Shown: positions 43,442 to 53,371, numbered from the stretch's first letter. The stretch is 64,000 nt of DNA from Vescimonas coprocola (GCF_018408575.1 NZ_AP023418.1:2322415-2386414); one strand, 5' to 3'. Notes: generated by a model not told the origin, from the letters alone. Made by a program: numbers and translations.

Positions 43442-46400
43442 ATGGAAGCTCTGCTGCGGGAGCTGTGGCAGCTCCGGGAGATACAGGAGCTGGCGCAGCT
43501 GATGGAGAGCGGCGGCGGACCGGCACTGGTGACGGGCCTGAGCCCGGTACACCGGGCCATGACGGCGGCAGCGCTGCGGTTGAAGTCCGGGCGTCCCCTG
43601 CTGATGCTCTGCGCCGACGAGGGGGAGGCCCGGCGGCAGGCGGCGGACCTGCGGTCCCTCACCGGCCGGGAGCCTGTCCTGCTGACGGGCCGGGAGCTCC
43701 ACTGGCGGGAGCTGGCGGCGGTGAGCCGTCAATGGGAATACCGGCGGCTGGAGGCCCTGTACCGCATCCGGCAAGAGGAGTCCCCGGTGATCGTTACCAC
43801 CGCCGATGCACTGGCCCTGCGATGCATTCCCCCGCAGGTGCTGGATCGGTGCAGCTTCACCCTCCGCTCTGACGGGCGGTATCAGGTGGAGGAGCTGGCC
43901 CGGCGGCTGACGGCGGCGGGCTATACCCGCACGGAGCAGGTGGAGGGGCCGGGACAGTTCGCCCTGCGGGGCGGTATTCTGGACGTCTACTCCCCCGGCG
44001 CCGAGGCCCCGGTGCGATGCGAATTTTTTGACGACGAGGTGGACTCGCTGGGCTTCTTCGACGTCGCCACCCAGCGGCGGACGGAGAACTGTCGGGAGGC
44101 GCTGCTGCTGCCGGCCGGCGAGGTACTTCCTCTGTGGCGGGACGGTGCGGCGGAGGAGACCGCCGAACGGCTGGAGACGCTGGCGGGACGGATGAAGGAT
44201 AAGCCCGTGGCCCGGCAGCTGCTGTCGGATGCTGATCTGCTGTGTCAGGGCATCATCCCCAACGGCAGCGACCGGTTTCTGGCAGCGGTATACCCGGAGA
44301 TGGTGACGGCCATGGACTATCTGCCCAAGGAGTGTCTGGTGTGCGTCAGCGAGAGCGGGCGCACAGCAGAGGCCCTGAAGGGCTGGCTGAGCCAGCTGAA
44401 GGCGGACGTCACCTCCGCCATGGAGAGCGGCATCCTGTGCGGCCCCATGGCAGAAGCAGCCCTGCCGGAGACGGACTTTGCCCGGCAGCTGGAGCGCTTC
44501 CCCGTGTGCCAACTGGAGAGCCTGCCCACCAGCCGGTATCTGCTGGCGCCCAAGGCCCTGCTGCAGATCGACGCACGGCAGCTGTCCGGCTACGGTGGAT
44601 CGCTGGAGACGGCGGTGACGGACCTGACCCACTATCTCACCAGCGGCTGCCGGGTGATGGTGCTGTGCGGCGGACAGGTGCGGGCCAGAAATCTGCTGGA
44701 GCTGCTGGAGGCCCGGAGGATCCCGGCGGCACTGGATCTGGAGGGGGAGCGCTCCCCAGTGCGGAATGTGGTGCTCATTACGCTGGGTACTCTGTCCGCC
44801 GGGTGCGAGTACCCGGCCCTACAGCTGGCGGTGCTGACGGAGGGTCAGCTGACTACGCCGCTGGCAGGCAAGGCCAAAAAGGCCCGCCCCAAGCGGGACA
44901 GCAATCAGCAGAGACTGCAATCCTACGCCGACCTGACCCCCGGCGATCTGGTGGTGCATCAGCACCACGGCATCGGCCGCTTCGTGGGGATGATCCGGAT
45001 GCCCACCGACGGAGTGGAGAAGGACTACATCAAGATCGCCTATGCCGGCAGCGACTGCCTGTATGTGCCGGCCACGGCGCTGGATCTGGTGAGCAAGTAT
45101 ATCGGGGCCGGGGAGGATACCGAGCACACCCGGCTCAATAAGCTGGGCGGCACGGAGTGGGCCAAGACCACCCACCGGGCCAAGGCGGCCGCCAAGGATC
45201 TGGCGGAGGGCCTCATCAAGCTCTATGCCCAGCGACAGCGGGAGGCGGGTCACGCCTTCTCCCCGGACTCCCCGTGGCAGCAGGAGTTCGAGGATGCCTT
45301 CGACTACACGGAGACCGACGATCAATTACAGGCCATCCGGGAGATCAAGGCGGATATGGAAAAGCCCGTACCCATGGACCGGCTGCTGTGCGGCGATGTG
45401 GGCTACGGCAAGACGGAGGTGGCCCTGCGGGCGGTGATGAAGTGCATCCTGGACGGCAAGCAGGCTGCCATTCTGGTACCCACCACGGTGCTGGCCCAGC
45501 AGCACTATGCCACCGCCATGAACCGCTTCCGCTCCTTCCCGGTGACGGTGGAGGTGCTGAGCCGGTTCCGCACCCCCAAGCAGACCAAGGAAATTCTGGA
45601 GCGGGCGGCGCAGGGAAAGATCGACCTGCTCATCGGCACCCATCGTCTGCTGGCGAAGAATCTGGTGTTCAAGGATCTGGGACTGCTGATCATCGACGAG
45701 GAGCAGCGCTTCGGCGTGACCCACAAGGAGAAGCTCCGGGAGCGGGTGCGTCAGGTGGACACCCTGACCCTGTCCGCCACCCCCATTCCCCGGACGCTGA
45801 ACATGGCCCTGTCGGGCATCCGGGATATGTCCACCATCGAGGAGCCCCCCAGGGACCGCCAGCCGGTGCAGACCTACGTCATGGAGCACGAGTGGCCCGC
45901 CGTGGCGGAGGCCATCCGGCGGGAGCTGAACCGGGGCGGGCAGGTCTACTACCTGCACAACCGGGTGGAGAACATCGAGTCCACCGCCGGACGGCTGCGC
46001 CAGTGGCTGGGGGAGGATGTGCGCCTCGCCATGGCCCACGGCAAGATGTCCGAGCAGGAGCTGAGCCGGGTGATGCAGCAGATGGCCGACGGCGAGGTGC
46101 AGGTGCTGGTCTGCACCACCATCATCGAGACGGGCATCGACATCCCCAACGTGAACACCCTCATCATCGAGGACGCCGACCGGCTGGGGCTGGCGCAGCT
46201 GCACCAGATCCGGGGCCGCATCGGGCGCTCCTCCCGCCGGGCCTACGCCTATCTCACCTACCGCCCCGGCAAGGTGCTGACGGAGGTGGCCAGCAAGCGG
46301 CTGTCCGCCATCCGGGAATATGTGGACTTCGGCGCAGGTTTCCGCATCGCCATGCGGGATCTGGAGATCCGTGGTGCCGGGAATCTGCTGGGGCCTGAGC

Positions 46401-46981
46401 AGTCCGGCTACATGATGAGCGTGGGTTATGATATGTATCTGAAGCTGCTGAACGACGCCGTGCTGGAGCAGCAGGGGAAGGGCCGGGAGATCCGGCCGGA
46501 GTGCTCTGCCGATCTGACGGTGGCGGCGTACATCCCGGAGCGGTATGTCCCCTCCGACCGGCAGCGGATGGACCTGTACCGGCGCATTGCCGCCCTACGG
46601 GATAACGATGCGGCGGCGGACCTCATCGACGAGCTGACGGACCGCTACGGCGACCCGCCCCGACCGGTGACGGCGCTGCTGGATGTGGCGCTGCTGCGGG
46701 CGGCAGCCGCCGACACCGGGGTGACGGATATTACCCAGAAGGGCCAGACGCTGCTGCTGAGCCTGGGCCAGCGGATGGACGTCCCCAGTCTCATGGCGGT
46801 ATGCACTCTGCCTGCCTACCGCAGCCGCCTGCTGCTGTCGGCGGGGGAGCATCCCAAGCTGACGCTGCACCTGAAGCCCGGCGAGGAGGCGCTGGACGCC
46901 GCCGGGCATCTGGTGGAGGCACTGTCTCTCAAACGCAAGGAAATTTCGGGCGAAACGCCCGCAGAAGGAGGAACCCTATGA
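43442..46981 (+). CDS. mfd: transcription-repair coupling factor
   Basis: This 1179-residue translocase removes stalled RNA polymerase and recruits UvrA. Domain order is the UvrB-like N-terminal part, the CarD-like RNAP-interaction domain (YADLTPGDLVVHQHHGIGRF, about residue 490), the helicase motor with GDVGYGKTEVALRA and the DEEQ box DEEQRFGV, and a C-terminal TRCF domain. It starts with ATG after AAGGAGG. The stop overlaps the next start (ATGA), so the isomerase gene is coupled. Confidence 0.96.
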   Translation: MEALLRELWQLREIQELAQLMESGGGPALVTGLSPVHRAMTAAALRLKSGRPLLMLCADEGEARRQAADLRSLTGREPVLLTGRELHWRELAAVSRQWEYRRLEALYRIRQEESPVIVTTADALALRCIPPQVLDRCSFTLRSDGRYQVEELARRLTAAGYTRTEQVEGPGQFALRGGILDVYSPGAEAPVRCEFFDDEVDSLGFFDVATQRRTENCREALLLPAGEVLPLWRDGAAEETAERLETLAGRMKDKPVARQLLSDADLLCQGIIPNGSDRFLAAVYPEMVTAMDYLPKECLVCVSESGRTAEALKGWLSQLKADVTSAMESGILCGPMAEAALPETDFARQLERFPVCQLESLPTSRYLLAPKALLQIDARQLSGYGGSLETAVTDLTHYLTSGCRVMVLCGGQVRARNLLELLEARRIPAALDLEGERSPVRNVVLITLGTLSAGCEYPALQLAVLTEGQLTTPLAGKAKKARPKRDSNQQRLQSYADLTPGDLVVHQHHGIGRFVGMIRMPTDGVEKDYIKIAYAGSDCLYVPATALDLVSKYIGAGEDTEHTRLNKLGGTEWAKTTHRAKAAAKDLAEGLIKLYAQRQREAGHAFSPDSPWQQEFEDAFDYTETDDQLQAIREIKADMEKPVPMDRLLCGDVGYGKTEVALRAVMKCILDGKQAAILVPTTVLAQQHYATAMNRFRSFPVTVEVLSRFRTPKQTKEILERAAQGKIDLLIGTHRLLAKNLVFKDLGLLIIDEEQRFGVTHKEKLRERVRQVDTLTLSATPIPRTLNMALSGIRDMSTIEEPPRDRQPVQTYVMEHEWPAVAEAIRRELNRGGQVYYLHNRVENIESTAGRLRQWLGEDVRLAMAHGKMSEQELSRVMQQMADGEVQVLVCTTIIETGIDIPNVNTLIIEDADRLGLAQLHQIRGRIGRSSRRAYAYLTYRPGKVLTEVASKRLSAIREYVDFGAGFRIAMRDLEIRGAGNLLGPEQSGYMMSVGYDMYLKLLNDAVLEQQGKGREIRPECSADLTVAAYIPERYVPSDRQRMDLYRRIAALRDNDAAADLIDELTDRYGDPPRPVTALLDVALLRAAAADTGVTDITQKGQTLLLSLGQRMDVPSLMAVCTLPAYRSRLLLSAGEHPKLTLHLKPGEEALDAAGHLVEALSLKRKEISGETPAEGGTL

Positions 46982-48114
46982 AACGTTTTGCTGCGATGCT
47001 GGTGGTCTCGGTGCTGATGGTGCTGTGGATCGCCTCCGGCGACCGGATGAGCGCCGGCCAACGAACGGACGGCCTTTATTACGAGGTCACCGGCATCCAT
47101 CCGGACGCCGTGCTGATGCGCATCAACGGCGAGGACATCTCGGCGGAGGAGTACCTGTACTGGCTGGCCTATGACTGTGAGTACCTGACCTCCTATGTGC
47201 CGAATCTGGATTTCAGCGCCGAGGTGTCGGACGGCATGACCTACGGCTCCTATGCCAAGGCCGACGCCGTGGAGACGGTGAAGCTCTATGCCCTGCTGCG
47301 GCAGTGGGCCAAGCAGTACAATGTATCGCTGACGGAGGAGGACGAGGCCCGGCTTCAGCAGCAGCGGCAGCAGTATGTCACCTACTACGGCGGTGAGGAG
47401 GGCTATCAGCAGCAGCTGCAGCTGCTGGGCATCAGCGAGGATACCTTCGACAGCATCAACCGGATGTACCTGCTGTATGCACGGATTCACGACCTGTATA
47501 CCGCCGACGGCAGCGCCATGCACCCCACGCAGGAGGCCATCGACGCCTTCGCTCAGGAAAAGGGCTATGTGACGGTGAAGCTGCTGTACTGGCCCGCCTC
47601 CGGCGGTGAGAACTCTCAGGCGCAGGCACAGGACTTCGCCGCCCGGCTGTCCACCGCCGAGGATAAGGACGCCCTGTATGCGGAGATGGCCCAGCAGTTG
47701 GGCATCGAGGCCGGGGACACCGGCCGGACCTTCAGCGCCGAGACGCTGGGGGATACCCTGTCCGCCGCCTTCTCTGCGCTGGAGCCGGGACAGGTCAGCG
47801 ATGTCATTGCCACCGACGAAGGCTGGTATGTGGCCATCGGCCAGACGCTGGACGAGGGTTCCGTGCTGGACGAGATGTTCACGGAAAACGTGACTCAGGC
47901 CCGCAGCGAGCTGACGGTGGAATACAACCAGGGTCTCTATGACAAGCTGGACGCCGGGGACTTTTACAGCCGCCTCACGGCCCGGCAGTCCGAGCTCAGC
48001 AGCCAGTTCAGCTCCGGCAGCGCCGATCCCGGCACGGACAGCGGTACGGGCAGCAGTACGGACAGCGATAACTCCGGCGAAAAGGAGGGCGGCAGCACCG
48101 GCTCCGGGGACTGA
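46978..48114 (+). CDS. SurA/PrsA-like exported peptidyl-prolyl isomerase
   Basis: This 378-residue protein has an N-terminal signal segment (MLVVSVLMVLWIASG) without a lipobox. A SurA_N-like helical chaperone region (INGEDISAEEYLYWLAYD) and a parvulin-like rotamase part with LEPGQVSDVIATDEGWYVAI near residue 280 follow. The C-terminus is a Gly/Ser/Asp-rich tail. It should help fold exported proteins outside the membrane. The mfd-isomerase order is common in Clostridia. Confidence 0.85.
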   Translation: MKRFAAMLVVSVLMVLWIASGDRMSAGQRTDGLYYEVTGIHPDAVLMRINGEDISAEEYLYWLAYDCEYLTSYVPNLDFSAEVSDGMTYGSYAKADAVETVKLYALLRQWAKQYNVSLTEEDEARLQQQRQQYVTYYGGEEGYQQQLQLLGISEDTFDSINRMYLLYARIHDLYTADGSAMHPTQEAIDAFAQEKGYVTVKLLYWPASGGENSQAQAQDFAARLSTAEDKDALYAEMAQQLGIEAGDTGRTFSAETLGDTLSAAFSALEPGQVSDVIATDEGWYVAIGQTLDEGSVLDEMFTENVTQARSELTVEYNQGLYDKLDAGDFYSRLTARQSELSSQFSSGSADPGTDSGTGSSTDSDNSGEKEGGSTGSGD

Positions 48115-48172
48115 TTTTCTCCCGAAACAAGGGAACTCTGGAATTATTTCCTATTTTTATGAGATTCTCCCC

Positions 48173-48200
48173 TTGACTATTTTGCTAAAAATGGTACGAT
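48173..48200 (+). promoter_or_regulatory. promoter of the thiolase gene at 48276
   Basis: TTGACT, a 16-base spacer and TACGAT. The downstream gene has a strong AGGAGG site and biased codons, consistent with high expression. Confidence 0.65.
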
Positions 48201-48275
48201 AGATAAGGTAATGGAAACCAAGGCAAATCGGAAAGCCAAAAAGGGACCCAAAACAAATTAGGAGGAAAAGATACT

Positions 48276-49532
48276 ATGAAAGACTTGTACGTCGTCAACT
48301 GCTGCAGAACCGCTATCGGTTCCTTCGGCGGTTCCCTGAAGAACACCCCCGCCACCGAGATGGGCGCCATCGTGGTGAAGGAGGCCCTGAAGCGGGCCAA
48401 TGTTGCTCCCGAGAACGTGGATGAGCTGATGTTCGGCTGCATCCTGACCGCCGGTCTGGGCCAGAACGTGGCCCGTCAGGTCTCCGTCAAGGCCGGTATC
48501 CCCTACTCCGTTCCCGCCTACACCATCGGCATGGTCTGCGGCTCCGGCATGAAGTCCGTCATCGAGGGTGCCCGTGCCATTCTGTCCGGCGATGCCAACA
48601 TCGTGGTCTGCGGCGGTACCGAGAACATGAGCGCTGCTCCCTTCGCCTCCCCCGATGCCCGCTGGGGCGCCCGCATGGGTGACAAGAAGATCGTGGACAC
48701 CATGATCCGTGACGGTCTGTGGGATGCTTTCAATAACTATCACATGGGTACCACTGCCGAGAACATCAATGATATCTGGGGCATCACCCGCCGTGAGCAG
48801 GACGAGTTCGCCGCTGCCTCCCAGCAGAAGACCGAGGCCGCTCAGGCCGCCGGCCGCTTCGACGACGAGATCGTTCCCGTCCCTGTGAAGGTCAAGAAGG
48901 AGATCGTGGAGTTCAAGCGTGACGAGTTCCCCAAGGCCGGCGTCACCGCCGACGGCATCGCCAAGCTGCGTGGCGCTTTCCCCGTTGGTCCTGAGTCCCC
49001 CAACCCCGAGGTCGTTCACACCTTCGAGGTCACCGGCGCCAAGGAGACCGAGGACAAGGGTACCCAGCGTGTCACCGCTGCCAATGCCTCCGGCATCAAT
49101 GACGGTGCTGCCGCCATCGTGCTGGCTTCCGCCGAGGCCGTGGAGAAGTACGGTCTGAAGCCCATGGCCAAGCTGATTGGCTGGGGCCAGGGCGGTGTGG
49201 ATCCCAAGATCATGGGCGTTGGCCCCGTGCCTGCCTCCCGTGCCGCTATGGCTAAGGCTGGCCTGACCATCGACGACATCGACCTGGTTGAGGCCAATGA
49301 GGCCTTTGCCGCTCAGTCCATCGCCGTGGCCCGTGAGCTGCACTTCGATATGAGCAAGGTCAACGTCAACGGCGGTGCCATCTCTCTGGGCCACCCCGTG
49401 GGTGCTTCCGGCGCTCGTATCATCGTCACCCTGCTGCATGAGATGCAGAAGCGTCCCGAGGCCAAGCGTGGTCTGGCTACGCTGTGCATCGGCGGCGGCA
49501 TGGGCGTTGCCACCATCTACGAGAAGTGCTGA
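48276..49532 (+). CDS. thlA: acetyl-CoA acetyltransferase (thiolase)
   Basis: This 418-residue thiolase condenses two acetyl-CoA to acetoacetyl-CoA, the entry to butyrate formation. Catalytic residues are Cys88 in GMVCGSGMKS, the His in GHPVGASGAR and the Cys in LCIGGGMG. It is about 25 residues longer than clostridial ThlA because of an extra segment, PESPNPEVVHTFEVTGAKET and a few residues more, before the ANASGINDG motif. It is monocistronic with its own promoter and terminator and strongly biased codon use. The other thiolase of this window (3202-4371) lacks the insertion. Confidence 0.93.
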   Translation: MKDLYVVNCCRTAIGSFGGSLKNTPATEMGAIVVKEALKRANVAPENVDELMFGCILTAGLGQNVARQVSVKAGIPYSVPAYTIGMVCGSGMKSVIEGARAILSGDANIVVCGGTENMSAAPFASPDARWGARMGDKKIVDTMIRDGLWDAFNNYHMGTTAENINDIWGITRREQDEFAAASQQKTEAAQAAGRFDDEIVPVPVKVKKEIVEFKRDEFPKAGVTADGIAKLRGAFPVGPESPNPEVVHTFEVTGAKETEDKGTQRVTAANASGINDGAAAIVLASAEAVEKYGLKPMAKLIGWGQGGVDPKIMGVGPVPASRAAMAKAGLTIDDIDLVEANEAFAAQSIAVARELHFDMSKVNVNGGAISLGHPVGASGARIIVTLLHEMQKRPEAKRGLATLCIGGGMGVATIYEKC

Positions 49533-49560
49533 AGCGCTGAGGCGTAACAAAAATCAAAAT

Positions 49561-49589
49561 AGCCGGGGACGGAGCTTCCGTCCCCGGCT
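49561..49589. terminator. intrinsic terminator after the thiolase
   Basis: A perfect 13-bp stem with a GCT loop, flanked by A/T-rich DNA on both sides. Confidence 0.75.
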
Positions 49590-49613
49590 ATTTCATCGAC
49601 AGGCCTGCGCCGG

Positions 49614-49661
49614 TGCATAAAAAATCTGCCGGAAGTGCTCTCCCGGCAGATTTTTTATGCA
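49614..49661 (-). terminator. terminator of the 136-aa gene
   Basis: A perfect 19-bp stem with built-in A and T runs lies just after the stop codon of the minus-strand gene. Confidence 0.82.
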
Positions 49662-49666
49662 GTGCG

Positions 49667-50077
49667 TTATTCCATGTCCACGGAGATGTGGTCGGTGCCG
49701 TGGGCCTCGAACTCCCCCAAATAGGCGTTCATGCGGTTCATGACCTCGTCGTAATTCTCCTCCGTGATGGGGGGATCATCCATGTCCCGCAGGGCCAGCT
49801 CCTGCGCCAGTATCTCGAAGAAGGTAGTGTCCTCATAGGCCATGATGGCCTCGTGGATGCCGCCCTCGGCAAAGGCCTGCGAGGGGATCAGCTGCCCCTG
49901 ATACAGCTCCGTCAGCGGCGCCATCCCATGGGCCAGACACTGGGAGAACACCAGACTCTCCACCTCATCATACTGGCGGATGCGGTCATCGCCCCGAGTG
50001 GAATTGAGGATCCAGTTGCCGATATACACCAGATCCAGCAGACGCCGGAACTGCTTCTCTGTCATTTTGATCTCCAT
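49667..50077 (-). CDS. conserved-looking hypothetical protein, 136 aa
   Basis: This acidic 136-residue soluble protein begins MEIKMTEKQFRRLLDLVYIG. It has no signal peptide, cysteine cluster or known motif. ATG at 50077 has GGAGGTG 8 bases upstream, and a dedicated terminator follows, so it is a real monocistronic gene. A TATACT box near 50120 and an inverted repeat TACTGT-N5-ACAGTA nearby may form its promoter. I cannot name a family. Confidence 0.7.
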   Translation of the reverse strand: MEIKMTEKQFRRLLDLVYIGNWILNSTRGDDRIRQYDEVESLVFSQCLAHGMAPLTELYQGQLIPSQAFAEGGIHEAIMAYEDTTFFEILAQELALRDMDDPPITEENYDEVMNRMNAYLGEFEAHGTDHISVDME

Positions 50078-50186
50078 ACGGATACACCTCCACGCCGCCG
50101 ATAGGGCCTTTACTGTATGCAACAGTATAACAGACCCGGCGGGAAAATACCACTGAAAAAACCGGGGAAATCCGCCAAATTTTCAC

Positions 50187-50215
50187 TTGAGAAAGGAGAG
50201 CTTCCATAGTATAAT
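50187..50215 (+). promoter_or_regulatory. promoter of the murI-argS operon
   Basis: TTGAGA, a 17-base spacer and TATAAT lie 68 bases before murI. Confidence 0.75.
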
Positions 50216-50282
50216 ATGATTGTTTTATTATGCAGCGTGATACACTGCGGCGTCATAGGGACGCCGGAAAGGAGGCCCAGTC

Positions 50283-51095
50283 ATGGACCAACGGCCCATC
50301 GGAGTGTTCGACTCCGGTCTGGGGGGACTGACCGCCGTGCGGGAAATGCGGCGGCTGATGCCCTCTGAAAACATTATATACTTCGGAGACACGTCCCGTG
50401 TCCCCTATGGCGGGCGCTCGCCGGAGATCCTGCTGAAATACGCCCGGCAGGACGTCCACTTCCTGCGCTCCTTCGATATTAAGGCAGTGCTGGTGGCCTG
50501 CGGCACCGTATCCACCACGGCCCTGCCCCAGCTGCAGGCGGAGAACGACCTGCCCATTCTGGGGGTGGTGGAGCCCGCCTGCCGGAAGGCGGCGGCCATG
50601 ACCCGGAACCGGCGGGTGGGGCTCATCGCCACCGCTGCCTCCGTCCGCAGCGGCGCCTATGAGCGGACGCTGCACCGGCTGGATGAAACCATCCATGTGG
50701 TGAGCCGGGCCTGCCCGCTGCTGGTGCCGCTGGTGGAAAACGGCCGCTATCAGCCCGGCGACGTGGTCATCGAGACGGTGGCCCGTGAGTATCTGGAGCC
50801 TCTGCGGCAGGAGGGGCTGGACGTGCTGATCCTGGGCTGCACCCACTATCCCCTGCTGACGGATATCATCCGGGAGATCATGGGGCCGGAGGTGTCGCTG
50901 GTGAACGCCGGTGCAGAGTCCGTCCACACCCTGCATGATGCGCTGGCCCGGCGGCAGCTGCTGGCCCCAGAGGGGACCGGACAGGCGCTGCTGTGTACCA
51001 GCGACCGGCCGGAGGGCTTCGGCCAGATGGCCCGCCGCTTCCTGCAGGAGGAGCCTACGGCTCCCGTGCGGCTGGTGGACATCGAGGGATACTGA
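50283..51095 (+). CDS. murI: glutamate racemase
   Basis: This 270-residue enzyme makes D-glutamate for peptidoglycan. FDSGLGGLTAVREM opens the protein, YFGDTSRVPYGGRS follows, and the two catalytic cysteines are Cys73 in VACGTVST and the Cys in GCTHYPLL. The first motif is usually CNTA(S/T); here Asn and Ala are replaced by Gly and Val, which is unusual but leaves the Cys. It begins an operon with a DUF1934 protein and argS. Confidence 0.92.
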   Translation: MDQRPIGVFDSGLGGLTAVREMRRLMPSENIIYFGDTSRVPYGGRSPEILLKYARQDVHFLRSFDIKAVLVACGTVSTTALPQLQAENDLPILGVVEPACRKAAAMTRNRRVGLIATAASVRSGAYERTLHRLDETIHVVSRACPLLVPLVENGRYQPGDVVIETVAREYLEPLRQEGLDVLILGCTHYPLLTDIIREIMGPEVSLVNAGAESVHTLHDALARRQLLAPEGTGQALLCTSDRPEGFGQMARRFLQEEPTAPVRLVDIEGY

Positions 51096-51105
51096 GGAGG
51101 CCGTT

Positions 51106-51525
51106 ATGGAAGGAAATGTGAAGGTCCATGTGGAGAGCCGCACCCGGCTCCCGGACATGGAGGATGTGCTGCACTTCCGGGGCAGCGGCACGCTGGAGCG
51201 CACCCCGTCGGGGTGGCAGCTGCGGTATCAGGCCCGCAGCGATGAGGACGGCAGTCTCATGACCTCGGAGCTGTGGCTGGAGGACTGCGGCTGCGTGACT
51301 CTCCGCAGCGGCAACAGCTACCGGATGCGGCTGGACCCCGCCGCCCCCACCGCCCTGCACCTGCCCACGGAGGAGGGCGTGCTGGCGCTGGACGTAGCCG
51401 CCCATGAGCTGCTGTGGGAGTTGGAGCAGGAGGAACAAGGACACATTACGCTGGATTATTCCCTGCACATGGGACAGACGCCGGTGTCGGCGCTGACGGT
51501 CCGGCTGGAGCTATATCAAGAATGA
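51106..51525 (+). CDS. DUF1934 (YwiB-like) beta-barrel protein
   Basis: This 139-residue protein has alternating polar and hydrophobic strands compatible with the calycin-like barrel of DUF1934. In Bacillus subtilis the homologue YwiB lies next to argS, as here. ATG at 51106 follows GAGGAGG and comes 10 bases after murI. The function is not known. Confidence 0.82.
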   Translation: MEGNVKVHVESRTRLPDMEDVLHFRGSGTLERTPSGWQLRYQARSDEDGSLMTSELWLEDCGCVTLRSGNSYRMRLDPAAPTALHLPTEEGVLALDVAAHELLWELEQEEQGHITLDYSLHMGQTPVSALTVRLELYQE

Positions 51526-51539
51526 AGGAGGACCCCGCA

Positions 51540-53282
51540 ATGAATATGATCCAAAGCGCAAAGGACCAGGTGCTGGCCCTGACCACCGCCGCCTATCAGA
51601 AGGCGGCCGCCGCCGGCCTGCTGCCGGAGGGCGTGACGGTGACCCCCTCGGTGGAGATCCCCAAGGATACCGCCAACGGCGACTATACCACCACCTTCTG
51701 CCTGGCTGCCGCCAAGGCCATGAAGATGAACCCCCGGCAGGTGGCCCAGATCCTGACGGAGCAGATGGACCTGACGGACACCTATTTCACCTCCGTGGAG
51801 CTGGCCGGCCCCGGCTTTCTGAACTTCCGGCTGGGCAGCCGCTGGTTCGGCGATACCGTGGCCTGTGTGGAGGCGGAGGGCGCCGACTACGGGCGCAACG
51901 ACACGCTGACCGGAAAGAAGTACATGGTGGAGTTCGTCTCCGCCAACCCCACCGGCCCCATGCACATGGGCAACGCCCGTGGCGGCGTGCTGGGCGACAC
52001 GCTGGCCTCCGTGCTCCAGAAGTCCGGTGCCGACGTGTGGCGGGAATTCTACGTCAACGACGCCGGCAACCAGATCGATAAGTTTGCCCGGAGTCTGGAT
52101 GCCCGGTATCAGCAGCTGATCCGCGGCGAGGACGCCGTGGAGTTCCCGGAGGACGGCTATCATGGCGACGATATCCGGGAGTTGGCCCGGCTGTTTTATC
52201 AGCAGGAGGGCGAGAAGTATCTGGACTGCGACGAAAAGACCCGGCACGATGCGCTGGCCAAATTCGGTCTGGATCACAACATCCCCAAGATGAAGACCGA
52301 TCTGGCCCGGTACGGCATCCAGTACGACGCATGGTTCTTCGAGTCCACCCTCCACGAGAGCGGCTATGTGGCAGACTCCGTGAAGGCGCTGACCCAGCGG
52401 GGCTATACCTATGAGAAGGACGGCGCTCTGTGGTTGGCCACCAGCCGGATCCTGGCGGAGAACCTGAAAAAGGCCGGCAAGTCCGACGAGGACATCGAGA
52501 AGCTGGGCCTGAAGGACGACGTGCTGCGCCGTGCCAACGGGTTTTACACCTACTTCGCCGCCGATATTGCCTATCACCGCAACAAATTCGCCGTCCGGGG
52601 CTTCGATAAGGTCATCAACGTCTGGGGCGCCGACCACCACGGCCATGTGGCCCGCCTGAAGGGTGCCATGGACGCTTTGGGGCTGGACGGTGAGCACCGG
52701 CTGGATATCGTGCTGATGCAGCTGGTGAAGCTGGTGCGGGACGGCGAGGTGGTGCGGATGTCCAAGCGCACCGGCAAGGCCATCAGCCTGACGGACCTGC
52801 TGGACGAGATCCCCGTGGACGCCTGCCGCTACTTCTTCAACGCCAAGCCGGAGACGCAGATGGAGTTCGATCTGGGTCTGGCCGTCCGGGAGGACAGCGA
52901 GAACCCGGTGTACTATGTGCAGTACGCCCACGCCCGCATCTGCACCCTGCTGAAGAATCTGGAGGCCGAGGGCTATACCGTCCCGGCCGCCGATGCCGTG
53001 GACTTCAGCCTCCTGACCGACGAGACGGAGCAGGCCCTCATCAAGCAGATCGCCTCCTATGGTCAGGTGGTGCTGCTGGCGGCACGGGACTACGACCCCA
53101 GCCACATCAACCGCTACCTTACCGCTCTGGCGGCGGCGTTCCACAAATTCTACGCCGCCTGCCGCATCAAGGGCGAGGAAGAGCCGGTGCTGCTGGCCCG
53201 GCTGAAGCTGGCGGATACCACCCGTGCGGTGCTGAAAAACGCCATGACCCTCATTGGCTGCAGCGCCCCGGAGAAAATGTAA
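51540..53282 (+). CDS. argS: arginyl-tRNA synthetase
   Basis: This 580-residue class I enzyme has the HIGH box within SANPTGPMHMGNARGG and a KMSKS-type loop VVRMSKRTGKAISL. The N-terminal Arg-tRNA-synthetase additional domain and the C-terminal DALR anticodon-binding domain (VQYAHARICTLLKNLE onward) are both complete. ATG at 51540 follows GAAGGAGG. It is the last gene of the murI operon and is followed by a strong terminator. Confidence 0.96.
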   Translation: MNMIQSAKDQVLALTTAAYQKAAAAGLLPEGVTVTPSVEIPKDTANGDYTTTFCLAAAKAMKMNPRQVAQILTEQMDLTDTYFTSVELAGPGFLNFRLGSRWFGDTVACVEAEGADYGRNDTLTGKKYMVEFVSANPTGPMHMGNARGGVLGDTLASVLQKSGADVWREFYVNDAGNQIDKFARSLDARYQQLIRGEDAVEFPEDGYHGDDIRELARLFYQQEGEKYLDCDEKTRHDALAKFGLDHNIPKMKTDLARYGIQYDAWFFESTLHESGYVADSVKALTQRGYTYEKDGALWLATSRILAENLKKAGKSDEDIEKLGLKDDVLRRANGFYTYFAADIAYHRNKFAVRGFDKVINVWGADHHGHVARLKGAMDALGLDGEHRLDIVLMQLVKLVRDGEVVRMSKRTGKAISLTDLLDEIPVDACRYFFNAKPETQMEFDLGLAVREDSENPVYYVQYAHARICTLLKNLEAEGYTVPAADAVDFSLLTDETEQALIKQIASYGQVVLLAARDYDPSHINRYLTALAAAFHKFYAACRIKGEEEPVLLARLKLADTTRAVLKNAMTLIGCSAPEKM

Positions 53283-53332
53283 GAGGACCCTGCATCAGCA
53301 ATTTCTGCAGATACGGTCGATCCCTGCATAGA

Positions 53333-53371
53333 AAAGGGACCCCTGCGGCCTCGCCGCAGGGGTCCCTTTTT
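53333..53371 (+). terminator. intrinsic terminator after argS
   Basis: A perfect 18-bp stem with a CTC loop and a terminal T-run. Confidence 0.9.
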
